A stretch of 64,000 bases of DNA from Hymenobacter sp. BT559 (GTDB lineage Bacteria; Bacteroidota; Bacteroidia; Cytophagales; Hymenobacteraceae), in NCBI RefSeq assembly GCF_016427535.1, contig NZ_JAELXV010000004.1, forward strand, positions 186,001 through 250,000, given 5' to 3'. The notes under the pieces were generated by a model. That model was given only the letters and a program-made list of their open reading frames with translations. It had not been told where the DNA came from and did not search any database. Both the position numbers and the translations under genes were made by a program. Shown here one piece after another: positions 8,701-15,977 of this stretch (its first letter is position 1; every line of letters starts with the position of its first letter).

Positions 8701-9156
8701 ATGGTCATTTTCCGTTTCTTACCCTTCGCTGGTAGCTTAGCCTTGCTCACTGCCTGCCATGAGCAAACTAACCAGGCTGCTCAAGTGCCAACGGCCCACC
8801 CTCCTACCGGTCCGCAGTGCTATGCCTACCGCACCAAAACGGACACCATACGCCTGACACTGCAAACCACACAGCCCACCGTGACGGGCCAGCTAGTGTA
8901 CCGCTACTTTGAGAAGGACCGCAACCAAGGCACCATCCGGGGGGTCATGCACGGCGACACCTTGCTAGCCGACTACACGTTCCAATCGGAGGGCACGACC
9001 TCGGTGCGACAGGTGGCCTTTTTGCGCCGCGATATTGGCTTCATCGAAGGCTTTGGCCCCGTAGCCGAGCGCCAGGGCAAGACCGTATTTGAGCAGCCGC
9101 ACACGTTGCAGTTCGACGCGAAATACACATTAGTCCCCGTGGCCTGCCCCAATTAG
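8701..9156 (+). CDS. putative lipoprotein of unknown function
   Basis: 151 residues with a hydrophobic N-terminus ending in the lipobox LLTAC (Cys about 19), so predicted to be lipid-anchored after export. The mature part has Thr-rich repeats and YRYFEKDRNQGTIRG, reminiscent of a small beta-barrel-like domain in which an oxide/ion balance is not apparent. I do not recognise a defined family. It starts 22 bases after the DUF3601-like gene and may be cotranscribed. Confidence 0.7.
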   Translation: MVIFRFLPFAGSLALLTACHEQTNQAAQVPTAHPPTGPQCYAYRTKTDTIRLTLQTTQPTVTGQLVYRYFEKDRNQGTIRGVMHGDTLLADYTFQSEGTTSVRQVAFLRRDIGFIEGFGPVAERQGKTVFEQPHTLQFDAKYTLVPVACPN

Positions 9157-9239
9157 CTGGTCCGAACGCGGGGCTATTTTCAGGCTAGCTTGTACCTTGA
9201 GCGTTCTTAGGTGCGGCTGTTCGCACTGATACTTCGCTC

Positions 9240-10955
9240 ATGTCTCCTACTCTTCTTCGGGCTGGCCGGCTACCGCTGGCAGGCCTGCTAGGCCTGGCTC
9301 TGGCGGGCTGCCAGTCTGCCAAGCCCACTGCTACCCTAGCCACTACGCCGCCACCTGCGGCAGCAGCACCCACCCCAGCCGCGCCCACCGAGGCCATCAC
9401 GGCGGCCGATATCAGCGGCTACCTGCAAGCCGTGTCCTCAGATGAGATGCTGGGCCGCAAGCCGTTTACGGCGGGCGAAGAGCGCATTACCGACTACCTG
9501 GCGGCGCAGTTTAAGACCTTGGGCCTGAAGCCTACTGGCTCCGACGGAAGCTACTTTCAGCCGGTGCCGATGGTGGAAATTGCGGTGTCGCCTGCGCCCA
9601 CCATGCAAATTGCCGGTAAGGGCCAAAAGCTGAGCTTGAATTACAAGACTGACTACGTGGTATTCAGCCAGCGCGAACAGCCTACGGTATCGGTGCAAAA
9701 CTCGCCGCTGGTCTTTGCCGGCTATGGTGTGGTGGCGCCCGAGTACGGCTGGGACGACTACGCTGGCCTCGACGTGAAGGGCAAAACCGTGGTGGTGCTC
9801 GTGAATGACCCCGGCAACGCGGGCCAAGACACTACGATGTTCAAAGGCAAGGCCATGACCTACTATGGCCGCTGGACTTACAAATACGAAGAAGCTGCCC
9901 GCCACGGCGCCGCCGGCCTACTCATTGTGCACGATACCCAGCCCGCCGCTTACCCCTGGAGCGTGGTGCTCAGCGGCGCGCTTGGCCCCAAACTGCGCCC
10001 CCAAACCGCCGACCATGGGGCCAGCAAGTGCGCCCTCGAAGGCTGGCTTACCCTTGATGCGGCCAAGCGCCTCTTTACGGCCGCCGGCCAGAACTACGAC
10101 GCCCTCTACGCTGCTGCCAACCAGCGCGGCTTCCGCGCCCGCCCGCTGGGCCTCACGCTCAGCACCAGCCTCCAGCAGAAGCTGCGCAGCCAGACATCTA
10201 AAAACGTGCTAGCCGTGCTGCCTGGCACTACCAATGCCAGCGAGTACGTCATTTACTCCGCGCACTGGGACCACTTTGGCGTGGGTAAAGTGATTGCCGG
10301 CGACTCCATCTACAACGGTGCCGTAGACGATGGCACGGGGCTAGCCGCGCTGCTCAGCATCGCCAAAGCGTTTAAAAACGCGCCGGTGAAACCTGCCCGC
10401 AGCATTGTTTTCTTGGCCGTGACGGGCGAAGAGCAGGGCCTGCTAGGGTCCAACTACTATGCCCAGCACCCGGCCTTTCCGCTGGCCAAGACGGTGGCCG
10501 ACCTCAACATGGATATGCTCTGGCCCTACGGCCGCATGAAGGACCTCACCGTTATCGGCTACGGGCAGTCGGAGCTGGAAGACTACGCCCGCGCCGCCGC
10601 TAAGGAGCAGGACCGCTACCTGCTGCCCGACCAGACGCCCGAAACCGGCATGTTTTACCGCTCCGACCACTTCAGCTTTGCCCACGTGGGCGTACCCTCG
10701 CTCTACGCCAGCGGCGGCTTTGAGAGCCGCACCCAGGGCAAGGCCTACATTGCTGAAAAGCGCCAGGCCTACACCACCAATATGTACCACAAGCCCGCCG
10801 ACCAGTTCGACCCCAGCTGGGACTTGAGCGGCGTGGCCCAGGATGCGCAGCTGTATTTCCGCGTGGGCCAGCGGCTCGCCAGCGAAACTACGTTTCCGCA
10901 GTGGCGCGCGGGCTCAGAGTTTAAGGCGGCCCGGGCACAGGCAGCGGGGCGGTAA
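9240..10955 (+). CDS. M28 family zinc metallopeptidase lipoprotein
   Basis: 571-residue exported peptidase. Lipobox LALAGC near residue 23 is followed by a 35-residue Pro/Ala/Thr linker. A protease-associated insert (VFAGYGVVAPEYGWDDY, AARHGAAGLLIVHD) precedes the catalytic domain, where AHWDH (His about 342), GAVDDGTG, TGEEQGLLGS and the C-terminal FYRSDHFSF supply the two-zinc ligands and general base. M28 enzymes of this layout are aminopeptidases; the exact peptide substrate is not predictable. Probably in the periplasm or on the outer membrane. Confidence 0.92.
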   Translation: MSPTLLRAGRLPLAGLLGLALAGCQSAKPTATLATTPPPAAAAPTPAAPTEAITAADISGYLQAVSSDEMLGRKPFTAGEERITDYLAAQFKTLGLKPTGSDGSYFQPVPMVEIAVSPAPTMQIAGKGQKLSLNYKTDYVVFSQREQPTVSVQNSPLVFAGYGVVAPEYGWDDYAGLDVKGKTVVVLVNDPGNAGQDTTMFKGKAMTYYGRWTYKYEEAARHGAAGLLIVHDTQPAAYPWSVVLSGALGPKLRPQTADHGASKCALEGWLTLDAAKRLFTAAGQNYDALYAAANQRGFRARPLGLTLSTSLQQKLRSQTSKNVLAVLPGTTNASEYVIYSAHWDHFGVGKVIAGDSIYNGAVDDGTGLAALLSIAKAFKNAPVKPARSIVFLAVTGEEQGLLGSNYYAQHPAFPLAKTVADLNMDMLWPYGRMKDLTVIGYGQSELEDYARAAAKEQDRYLLPDQTPETGMFYRSDHFSFAHVGVPSLYASGGFESRTQGKAYIAEKRQAYTTNMYHKPADQFDPSWDLSGVAQDAQLYFRVGQRLASETTFPQWRAGSEFKAARAQAAGR

Positions 10956-10959
10956 CAGT

Positions 10960-10994
10960 AGGCTGCGCGGGGCCACCCCGGCCCCGCGCAGCCT
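10960..10994. terminator. hairpin between convergent M28 and isomerase genes
   Basis: AGGCTGCGCGGGGCC and GGCCCCGCGCAGCCT form a perfect 15-bp stem with a 5-base loop. The right arm overlaps the stop codon of the minus-strand gene. It lacks a T-run, so termination is inferred from stem strength and position. Confidence 0.65.
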
Positions 10995-11928
10995 AGGCCC
11001 GAGCTATCTTTTCGAGTAAGGCCTTGGTCTTGTGGATGCCTTCTGGCTCACTGGTGGTTTCTCCTTCGTATTCGATACCCACGATGCCACGGAAGCCGGA
11101 ATCCTTAATGATACCGAACATCTTGGGATAGTCCGTTTCGACGCAATTGCCGGCCGCATCAAAGTCAAAGGTTTTGGCGCTGACGCCCTTGGCCAGGGGC
11201 ATCCACTCCTTCACGGCCAAGTACTTATCGTACTCTTCGAGGCACTTGCCACGGTATAGCTCACCCGATTCGCGGCGGATACAGAAGTTACCGAAGTCGG
11301 GCAGGATACCCACGTTAGGCTTGCCCACCTGCCGAATAGTACCTAGCAGCCACTTGCCATCGGAGGTGTAGCTGCCATGGTTTTCGACTATCACGTTGAG
11401 GCCGGCTTTTTGGGCGTAGGCGCTGAGGCGGCTTAGCCCATCCACCGCGGCTTGCTGCACCTCCTGGGCCGTGCCCTTGCCGAAGGCATTGACCCGCACC
11501 GTGGTGCACCCTAGGTAGTGCGCAGCATCGACCCACTTGTAGTGGTTCTCGATGGCTTTTTGGCGCTCGGCCGCGTCGGGGGCCCCTAGGTCGCCCTCAC
11601 CGTCTATCATGATGAGGTGGTTGCGCACGCCGTTGTCCTTGCAGCGCTGCAGCAATTCGCTCAGGTATTTTTTGTCCTCGGCTTTGTCTTTAAAAAATTG
11701 GTTGACGTACTCGACCACGCTGATACCAAACTCCTTTTTCGCCATTACGGGGAAATCAAGGTTGGTCATTTTATTAGCGAACAAAGCCTTGTGCAACGAC
11801 CACTCGGCCAGCGAGATTTCGAAGAAAGGCTTGGCTTTAAAGGCCTCGGCGGCCAACTGTGGCGCTAAGGCGGTACCAGCGGTCAGGGCCGCGGTATTCT
11901 TTAAAAACTGACGACGAGAAACGGACAT
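10993..11928 (-). CDS. Tat-exported sugar phosphate isomerase/epimerase-like TIM barrel protein
   Basis: 311-residue protein of the xylose isomerase-like TIM barrel (AP endonuclease 2) superfamily. The N-terminus SVSRRQFLKNTAALTAGTAL is a twin-arginine signal, so it is folded in the cytoplasm and exported. Barrel motifs include VENHGSYTS, PDFGNF and GIEYEGE, which carry the metal-binding Glu/Asp/His seen in this fold. The start at 11928 gives the Tat signal directly; an in-frame Met at 11979 would add an unlikely leader. Substrate unknown; many Bacteroidota paralogues act on keto-sugars. The stop codon TAG lies inside a CCTAGG palindrome. Confidence 0.85.
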   Translation of the reverse strand: MSVSRRQFLKNTAALTAGTALAPQLAAEAFKAKPFFEISLAEWSLHKALFANKMTNLDFPVMAKKEFGISVVEYVNQFFKDKAEDKKYLSELLQRCKDNGVRNHLIMIDGEGDLGAPDAAERQKAIENHYKWVDAAHYLGCTTVRVNAFGKGTAQEVQQAAVDGLSRLSAYAQKAGLNVIVENHGSYTSDGKWLLGTIRQVGKPNVGILPDFGNFCIRRESGELYRGKCLEEYDKYLAVKEWMPLAKGVSAKTFDFDAAGNCVETDYPKMFGIIKDSGFRGIVGIEYEGETTSEPEGIHKTKALLEKIARA

Positions 11929-12084
11929 GGGGGTGGGATAAAAGAAGTGAGGGAGCCTGCGCCCCGCCGAAAGTAGCACTCATGGCGCCACGCTGCACAG
12001 CGGCGCTGGCAGCAATGGCGAAAAACCCTGCGCAACGCGTAGTTTTGAGGGCAACCCATCGCTCCCATCCAGCCCTGTGCTCTA

Positions 12085-12540
12085 ATGAAAAAACTACTTT
12101 TTTACGGCGTTCTAGCCTTTTCCCTTGCTCTACTTGCACCTAGGGCCGCTCGGGCGCAAGGCCCGGTAGTGCTCAACCACATTGCGCTGTATGTGGTGGA
12201 TTTGCAGAAAAGTGCCGACTTCTATAAAAACGCGCTGCTGCTGCCCGAGCTGCCCGAGCCCTTCAAAGATGGCAAGCACGTGTGGCTGCGCATTGGGCCG
12301 CACAGCCAGCTCCACATCATTCAGGGCAACAAAGCGCAGGAACACGATATCAATACGCACTTGGCGTTCAGCGTCAAGGACCTAGCGAAATTTATGGCGC
12401 ACCTCGACAAGCTGCATATATCCTACGGCAGCTGGAAAAACGAGCCGGGCAAAACTACTCCCCGCCCCGACGGCGTGAAGCAGATTTACCTACAAGACCC
12501 AGACGGTTTCTGGCTGGAAGTCAACGACGACAAGTTTTAA
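12085..12540 (+). CDS. exported VOC (glyoxalase/dioxygenase fold) protein
   Basis: 151 residues: a Sec signal peptide (MKKLLFYGVLAFSLALLAPR, cleavage after ARAQ) then a single vicinal-oxygen-chelate domain. LNHIALYVVDLQKSADFY and HLAFSVKDL are the two beta-alpha-beta starts, and the C-terminal DPDGFWLEVND carries the usual Glu metal ligand; the candidate His ligands are in NHIALYV and QLHIIQ. Most VOC enzymes are cytosolic, so the signal peptide is notable. The reaction cannot be assigned. Convergent with the NIPSNAP gene across a strong terminator. Confidence 0.85.
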   Translation: MKKLLFYGVLAFSLALLAPRAARAQGPVVLNHIALYVVDLQKSADFYKNALLLPELPEPFKDGKHVWLRIGPHSQLHIIQGNKAQEHDINTHLAFSVKDLAKFMAHLDKLHISYGSWKNEPGKTTPRPDGVKQIYLQDPDGFWLEVNDDKF

Positions 12541-12548
12541 AACATACC

Positions 12549-12611
12549 CTAAAAAATCAAAATCCCCTCCTGCTGTGGCAAGCTCAGCAGGAGGGGATTT
12601 TGATTTTTTAG
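12549..12611. terminator. 27-bp perfect bidirectional terminator
   Basis: Arms 12549-12575 and 12585-12611 are perfect complements (core AATCCCCTCCTGCTG) with a 9-base loop. A/T tracts at the stem ends give U-runs on both strands, so it can stop both the VOC and the NIPSNAP transcripts. Confidence 0.92.
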
Positions 12612-12618
12612 CGTAGCC

Positions 12619-13401
12619 TTACAAGTCGGAGTAGTTGGCAGGCTGCAGGAAGGTGATGTCGATGTGCGACACGTTGTTTTGGTACTCGGGCAGGGCCGAT
12701 AGGCGCTTCCATTCGGGGTCGGCGCCGAAGGCTTTCCAGTGGGCTTCGCGGTCGGCCTTGTTGGCGAAGGAAGTCATGTACATGAGGTTCGGCATTTTGG
12801 CGCCGAACAGGACTTCGCCATAGAAAATACCATTGAAGCCCAGCCGGTTGAAGAGCTTAATTTCGCCGCCTGCGTTGAACATCTGCATCTTATTGCGGAA
12901 GATTTTCTCGCTCGCGCCCTCGTAGCTGCGCAGCTCATACACCCGCTCGGCCTTAGGGGCCGTGAGCTTGGGCGCTGTGAGGGCAGTCATTTCGTCGAAC
13001 GCCTTGAGGAAGATGGTTTCGAGGCGGCCATAGGCAGGGTTATTATAGGGCGCATTTTCGAAGCTGCCGCCAGCCGCCAGCAGCTTAGGGGCGGTGGTTT
13101 GGCGCAGCTTTTCCCATTGGCTCAGGGAGGCAAAGGGCGTGAACACATAGATGCGCTTGTCAACGGCCGTGTCGTTGCCGATGGCCTTGAACACGCCCAC
13201 CGTGCCGACGCCCGCCGCGTGCAGTTGCGGCACGTACTGGTGCTGCAAGAAGCTATCGACTACCGCTACTTGGCGGGCAGTTTTGAGGTGGTATACTTTC
13301 AATTCAAAGTAGGCGGGGCGAGCAGCCAGCGGGCGGGCAGTGGCGCTCGGTCCAAAGCCTAGGTAGCCACCAATGAGCAGCAGCAGGAAAATATGTTTCA
13401 T
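12619..13401 (-). CDS. exported NIPSNAP-family protein
   Basis: 260 residues with a Sec signal (MKHIFLLLLIGGYLGFG, cleavage near ATARP) and two ferredoxin-like NIPSNAP repeats: FELKVYHLKTARQ with WEKLRQ in the first, and VYELRSYEGAS, LVYMTSF-like LMYMTSFANKADREAHW in the second. NIPSNAP domains are dimeric alpha-beta barrel modules of unclear chemistry. Together with the neighbouring VOC and TIM-barrel proteins it forms a group of exported soluble proteins, though each has its own transcription unit. Confidence 0.85.
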   Translation of the reverse strand: MKHIFLLLLIGGYLGFGPSATARPLAARPAYFELKVYHLKTARQVAVVDSFLQHQYVPQLHAAGVGTVGVFKAIGNDTAVDKRIYVFTPFASLSQWEKLRQTTAPKLLAAGGSFENAPYNNPAYGRLETIFLKAFDEMTALTAPKLTAPKAERVYELRSYEGASEKIFRNKMQMFNAGGEIKLFNRLGFNGIFYGEVLFGAKMPNLMYMTSFANKADREAHWKAFGADPEWKRLSALPEYQNNVSHIDITFLQPANYSDL

Positions 13402-13589
13402 AAGAGGGTTAAGTGGAAACTGGGGTACGCAAGCTAGCGGCGCGCGGCCAAACCCGGTGCCCTACCCCGCGCAAGTAGCTAAGCAGCTAGCAATACACGT
13501 AGTAGCTACGGCCAGCGGTAGCCTCGGCGCTGGCTAAGTCGCACTGGCTAATTTCCATCCTTTTCTTTTCCCACCCAGCCCCGCCTTAT

Positions 13590-15098
13590 ATGGTAGCTTT
13601 CGCGCAAAGATTTTTTTTGTTGGCTCTTGGGCTAGTTGCTTTTTTGCACGCCTCGGCACAGCAGTTAGGCGTTTTTGAGGGGCAACAGGACATAGGCTCC
13701 GCCGCTAGGCCGGGCACGGCGACCTACACGGCCGCCACGCAGCAGTACGTGGTCACGGGCTCGGGCGCCAACGTGTGGGGCGACCACGACGAGCTGCACT
13801 ACGTCTATAAAAAGCTCACCGGCGATTTTATTCTCTACACCCGCGCCGCGCTGGTGGGCCGCGGCGTGGAGCCGCACCGCAAAATGGGCTGGATGGTGCG
13901 CCAGAGCCTGGCCAGCAATTCGCCCCAGGTGTGCGTGGCCGTGCATGGCGATGGGCTGACTTCGCTGCAATACCGCCGCACGGCTGGGGCCGCCACTGCC
14001 GAAACCCAAGCGGCTATCACCCACGCCGACGTGGTACAGCTTGAGCGAGTGGGCACTACTTTCACGATGCGCGTGGCCCAGTTTGGCCAGCCCTTTGTGA
14101 CGGCGCAGGTGGCCGACCTCGACCTAGGAGCCGAGGTGTACGTGGGCCTGTTTGTGTGTGCCCACAACGTGACCGTGACTGAAAAAGCGACGTTCAGCGA
14201 CGTGCGCCTGGTGGTGCCCGCGCCCGCGAGCCTGGTACCCTACCGGCAGTACCTAGGCAGCCACCTCGAATTGCTGGAGCTCGCCACTGGCAAGCGCGAC
14301 ATTATTTATTCGGCGCCAGTTTCCTTGCAAGCGCCCAATTGGCGGCCCGATGGCAAGCGCCTGATTTATAACAGCGATGGCCTCATCTACAACTTTGACC
14401 TAGTAACTCGGCGGCCAAGTGTGCTGCCTACCGGCGACGTCAAGAATAACAACAACGACCACGTGCTTTCCTTCGATGGCAAGCAGTTGGGCCTCAGCAG
14501 CGGCGTGGAGGCACTGGGCGGCTCCATTGGGTACATTGTGCCGGCCACTGGTGGCCAACCCCGCCAGCTTACGCCCCGCGGCCCCTCCTACCTGCACAGT
14601 TGGTCGCCCGATGCTAAGCACCTGCTTTTCACAGGTGAGCGCAACCAAAACTTTGATATTTACCGCGTGCCGGCCGCTGGCGGGCCCGAAGTGCGCCTGA
14701 CTACCGCCACGGGCCTCGACGATGGCCCCGAGTACACGCCCGACGGCCAGTATATTTATTTCAACTCAAACCGCAACGGACCCATGCAAATCTGGCGCAT
14801 GCGCGCCGATGGCAGCCAGCAACAGGCCGTGACCTCGGGCGACTACCAAGACTGGTTTCCGCACGTGTCGCCCGATGGTAAATGGCTGGTTTTTATTTCC
14901 TTCCTCAAAGAAGAAGTGGCAGCCGGCGACCATCCTTTTTATAAGCACGTGTACCTACGCCTGTTGCCCATCGGGGGCACGGGCCAGCCCAAGGTCATTG
15001 CCTACTTATATGGCGGCCAAGGCACTATCAATACGCCTTCGTGGTCGCCAGATAGTAAGCGTCTGGCCTTTATCAGCAATAGCGCAGACGCCCGCTAG
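13590..15098 (+). CDS. TolB-like beta-propeller protein with N-terminal lectin-like domain
   Basis: 502-residue exported protein. Residues 1-23 are a signal peptide; about 25-215 look like a concanavalin-like (DUF1349-type) sandwich; about 225-500 contain repeated WD40-like PD40 blades with the signature W(R/S)PDGKRL, FSFDGKQLG-like, WSPDAKHLLF, YTPDGQYIYF, VSPDGKWLVF and WSPDSKRLAF, giving roughly six blades as in TolB. Such proteins usually bind partner proteins or polysaccharide. Its stop is only four bases from the stop of the convergent DUF4249 gene, leaving no room for a terminator. Confidence 0.85.
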   Translation: MVAFAQRFFLLALGLVAFLHASAQQLGVFEGQQDIGSAARPGTATYTAATQQYVVTGSGANVWGDHDELHYVYKKLTGDFILYTRAALVGRGVEPHRKMGWMVRQSLASNSPQVCVAVHGDGLTSLQYRRTAGAATAETQAAITHADVVQLERVGTTFTMRVAQFGQPFVTAQVADLDLGAEVYVGLFVCAHNVTVTEKATFSDVRLVVPAPASLVPYRQYLGSHLELLELATGKRDIIYSAPVSLQAPNWRPDGKRLIYNSDGLIYNFDLVTRRPSVLPTGDVKNNNNDHVLSFDGKQLGLSSGVEALGGSIGYIVPATGGQPRQLTPRGPSYLHSWSPDAKHLLFTGERNQNFDIYRVPAAGGPEVRLTTATGLDDGPEYTPDGQYIYFNSNRNGPMQIWRMRADGSQQQAVTSGDYQDWFPHVSPDGKWLVFISFLKEEVAAGDHPFYKHVYLRLLPIGGTGQPKVIAYLYGGQGTINTPSWSPDSKRLAFISNSADAR

Positions 15099-15102
15099 CG
15101 CC

Positions 15103-15972
15103 CTAGGGTACTTTAATAGTGAGCACGCGGCGCGAATGTGCGCTGAAATAGCCTAGCACGCCACCCGAAAAATTTGATTTAGGGTTGGCAGGGGTGGTAG
15201 TGGGCGCGCCGCCAGCCGTGAGAATCAGGGTGAGGGTGCGGAAATACTCGTACACGCCTGGGTCGATGTTTTGCATCTCTACGCGCAGGCTGTCGCCGGG
15301 CACTAGCTTGTCGAGCTCGTTGGGGTCGGTGCTGCTACTGCTGCGCGTGCGCAGCGCCTGGCTGATGTGGTTGCCGTCGGTGAACTCGTCGTTCTGTACG
15401 AAGATGGCATTGTTGAGCTTGCCATTGCGGTACTGCCGGAAGAGGTAGCTGTTGCCCTTGCCAGCCGGGTCGGTGTAGTCGACCACCGCCTGGATGTTAT
15501 CGGTGCCAAACGCACTGAGCCGAGTACTCAGCTTCTCAAACGGCACCACCGGGGCCGGCAGCCGCGAGGTGGCCACGTAGGCCGCGCCGTCGGTTTCGAC
15601 ACGCAGCGTATAAGTGCGGCCTGGCACGCCCCGCAGGGTGGCGCCTAGGTACTGACCGGGCGTGGCAGTTTCGCGCAGCGTTTCAAGGCCGCCCGCATTG
15701 TCGGCCAGCGTGATAGTGGCCCCGCGCACCGCCTCAAAAGTGTTGGTATCGGTGTAGTTGGCCGAGCGGCTGACGCTGACCTGGCAGGGCTTGTTATCAT
15801 CTACCAGGTTACCCTCGATAACGAGCTGCGCGGTCGAGGTTTTGAGGTTGAGGTCAACTATTTTTTCGCAGCCGGTGCCGGCTAGCAGCAGGGCACCAGC
15901 GGCCAGCATCCCCACCCGACTATTACAAGTTATTAGGCTGGACTTGTTGCTCTTTTTAAAGACCTGTAGCAT
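15103..15972 (-). CDS. DUF4249 lipoprotein, partner of a TonB receptor
   Basis: 289 residues; an N-terminal hydrophobic stretch ends in AGTGC (lipobox Cys about 35). The mature part, with VIEGNLVDDN, RGATITLADN and an Ig-like strand pattern, matches DUF4249, a Bacteroidota family nearly always encoded next to a TonB-dependent receptor and thought to act as its surface partner. Its ATG is five bases after the receptor stop, so the two form an operon. The stop codon TAG is embedded in CCTAGG. Confidence 0.87.
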   Translation of the reverse strand: MLQVFKKSNKSSLITCNSRVGMLAAGALLLAGTGCEKIVDLNLKTSTAQLVIEGNLVDDNKPCQVSVSRSANYTDTNTFEAVRGATITLADNAGGLETLRETATPGQYLGATLRGVPGRTYTLRVETDGAAYVATSRLPAPVVPFEKLSTRLSAFGTDNIQAVVDYTDPAGKGNSYLFRQYRNGKLNNAIFVQNDEFTDGNHISQALRTRSSSSTDPNELDKLVPGDSLRVEMQNIDPGVYEYFRTLTLILTAGGAPTTTPANPKSNFSGGVLGYFSAHSRRVLTIKVP

Positions 15973-15977
15973 AAGGC

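Noticed and set aside
12739..13362. 207-codon open frame antisense to the NIPSNAP gene
   Set aside because: The sense frame has signal peptide and two NIPSNAP repeats.
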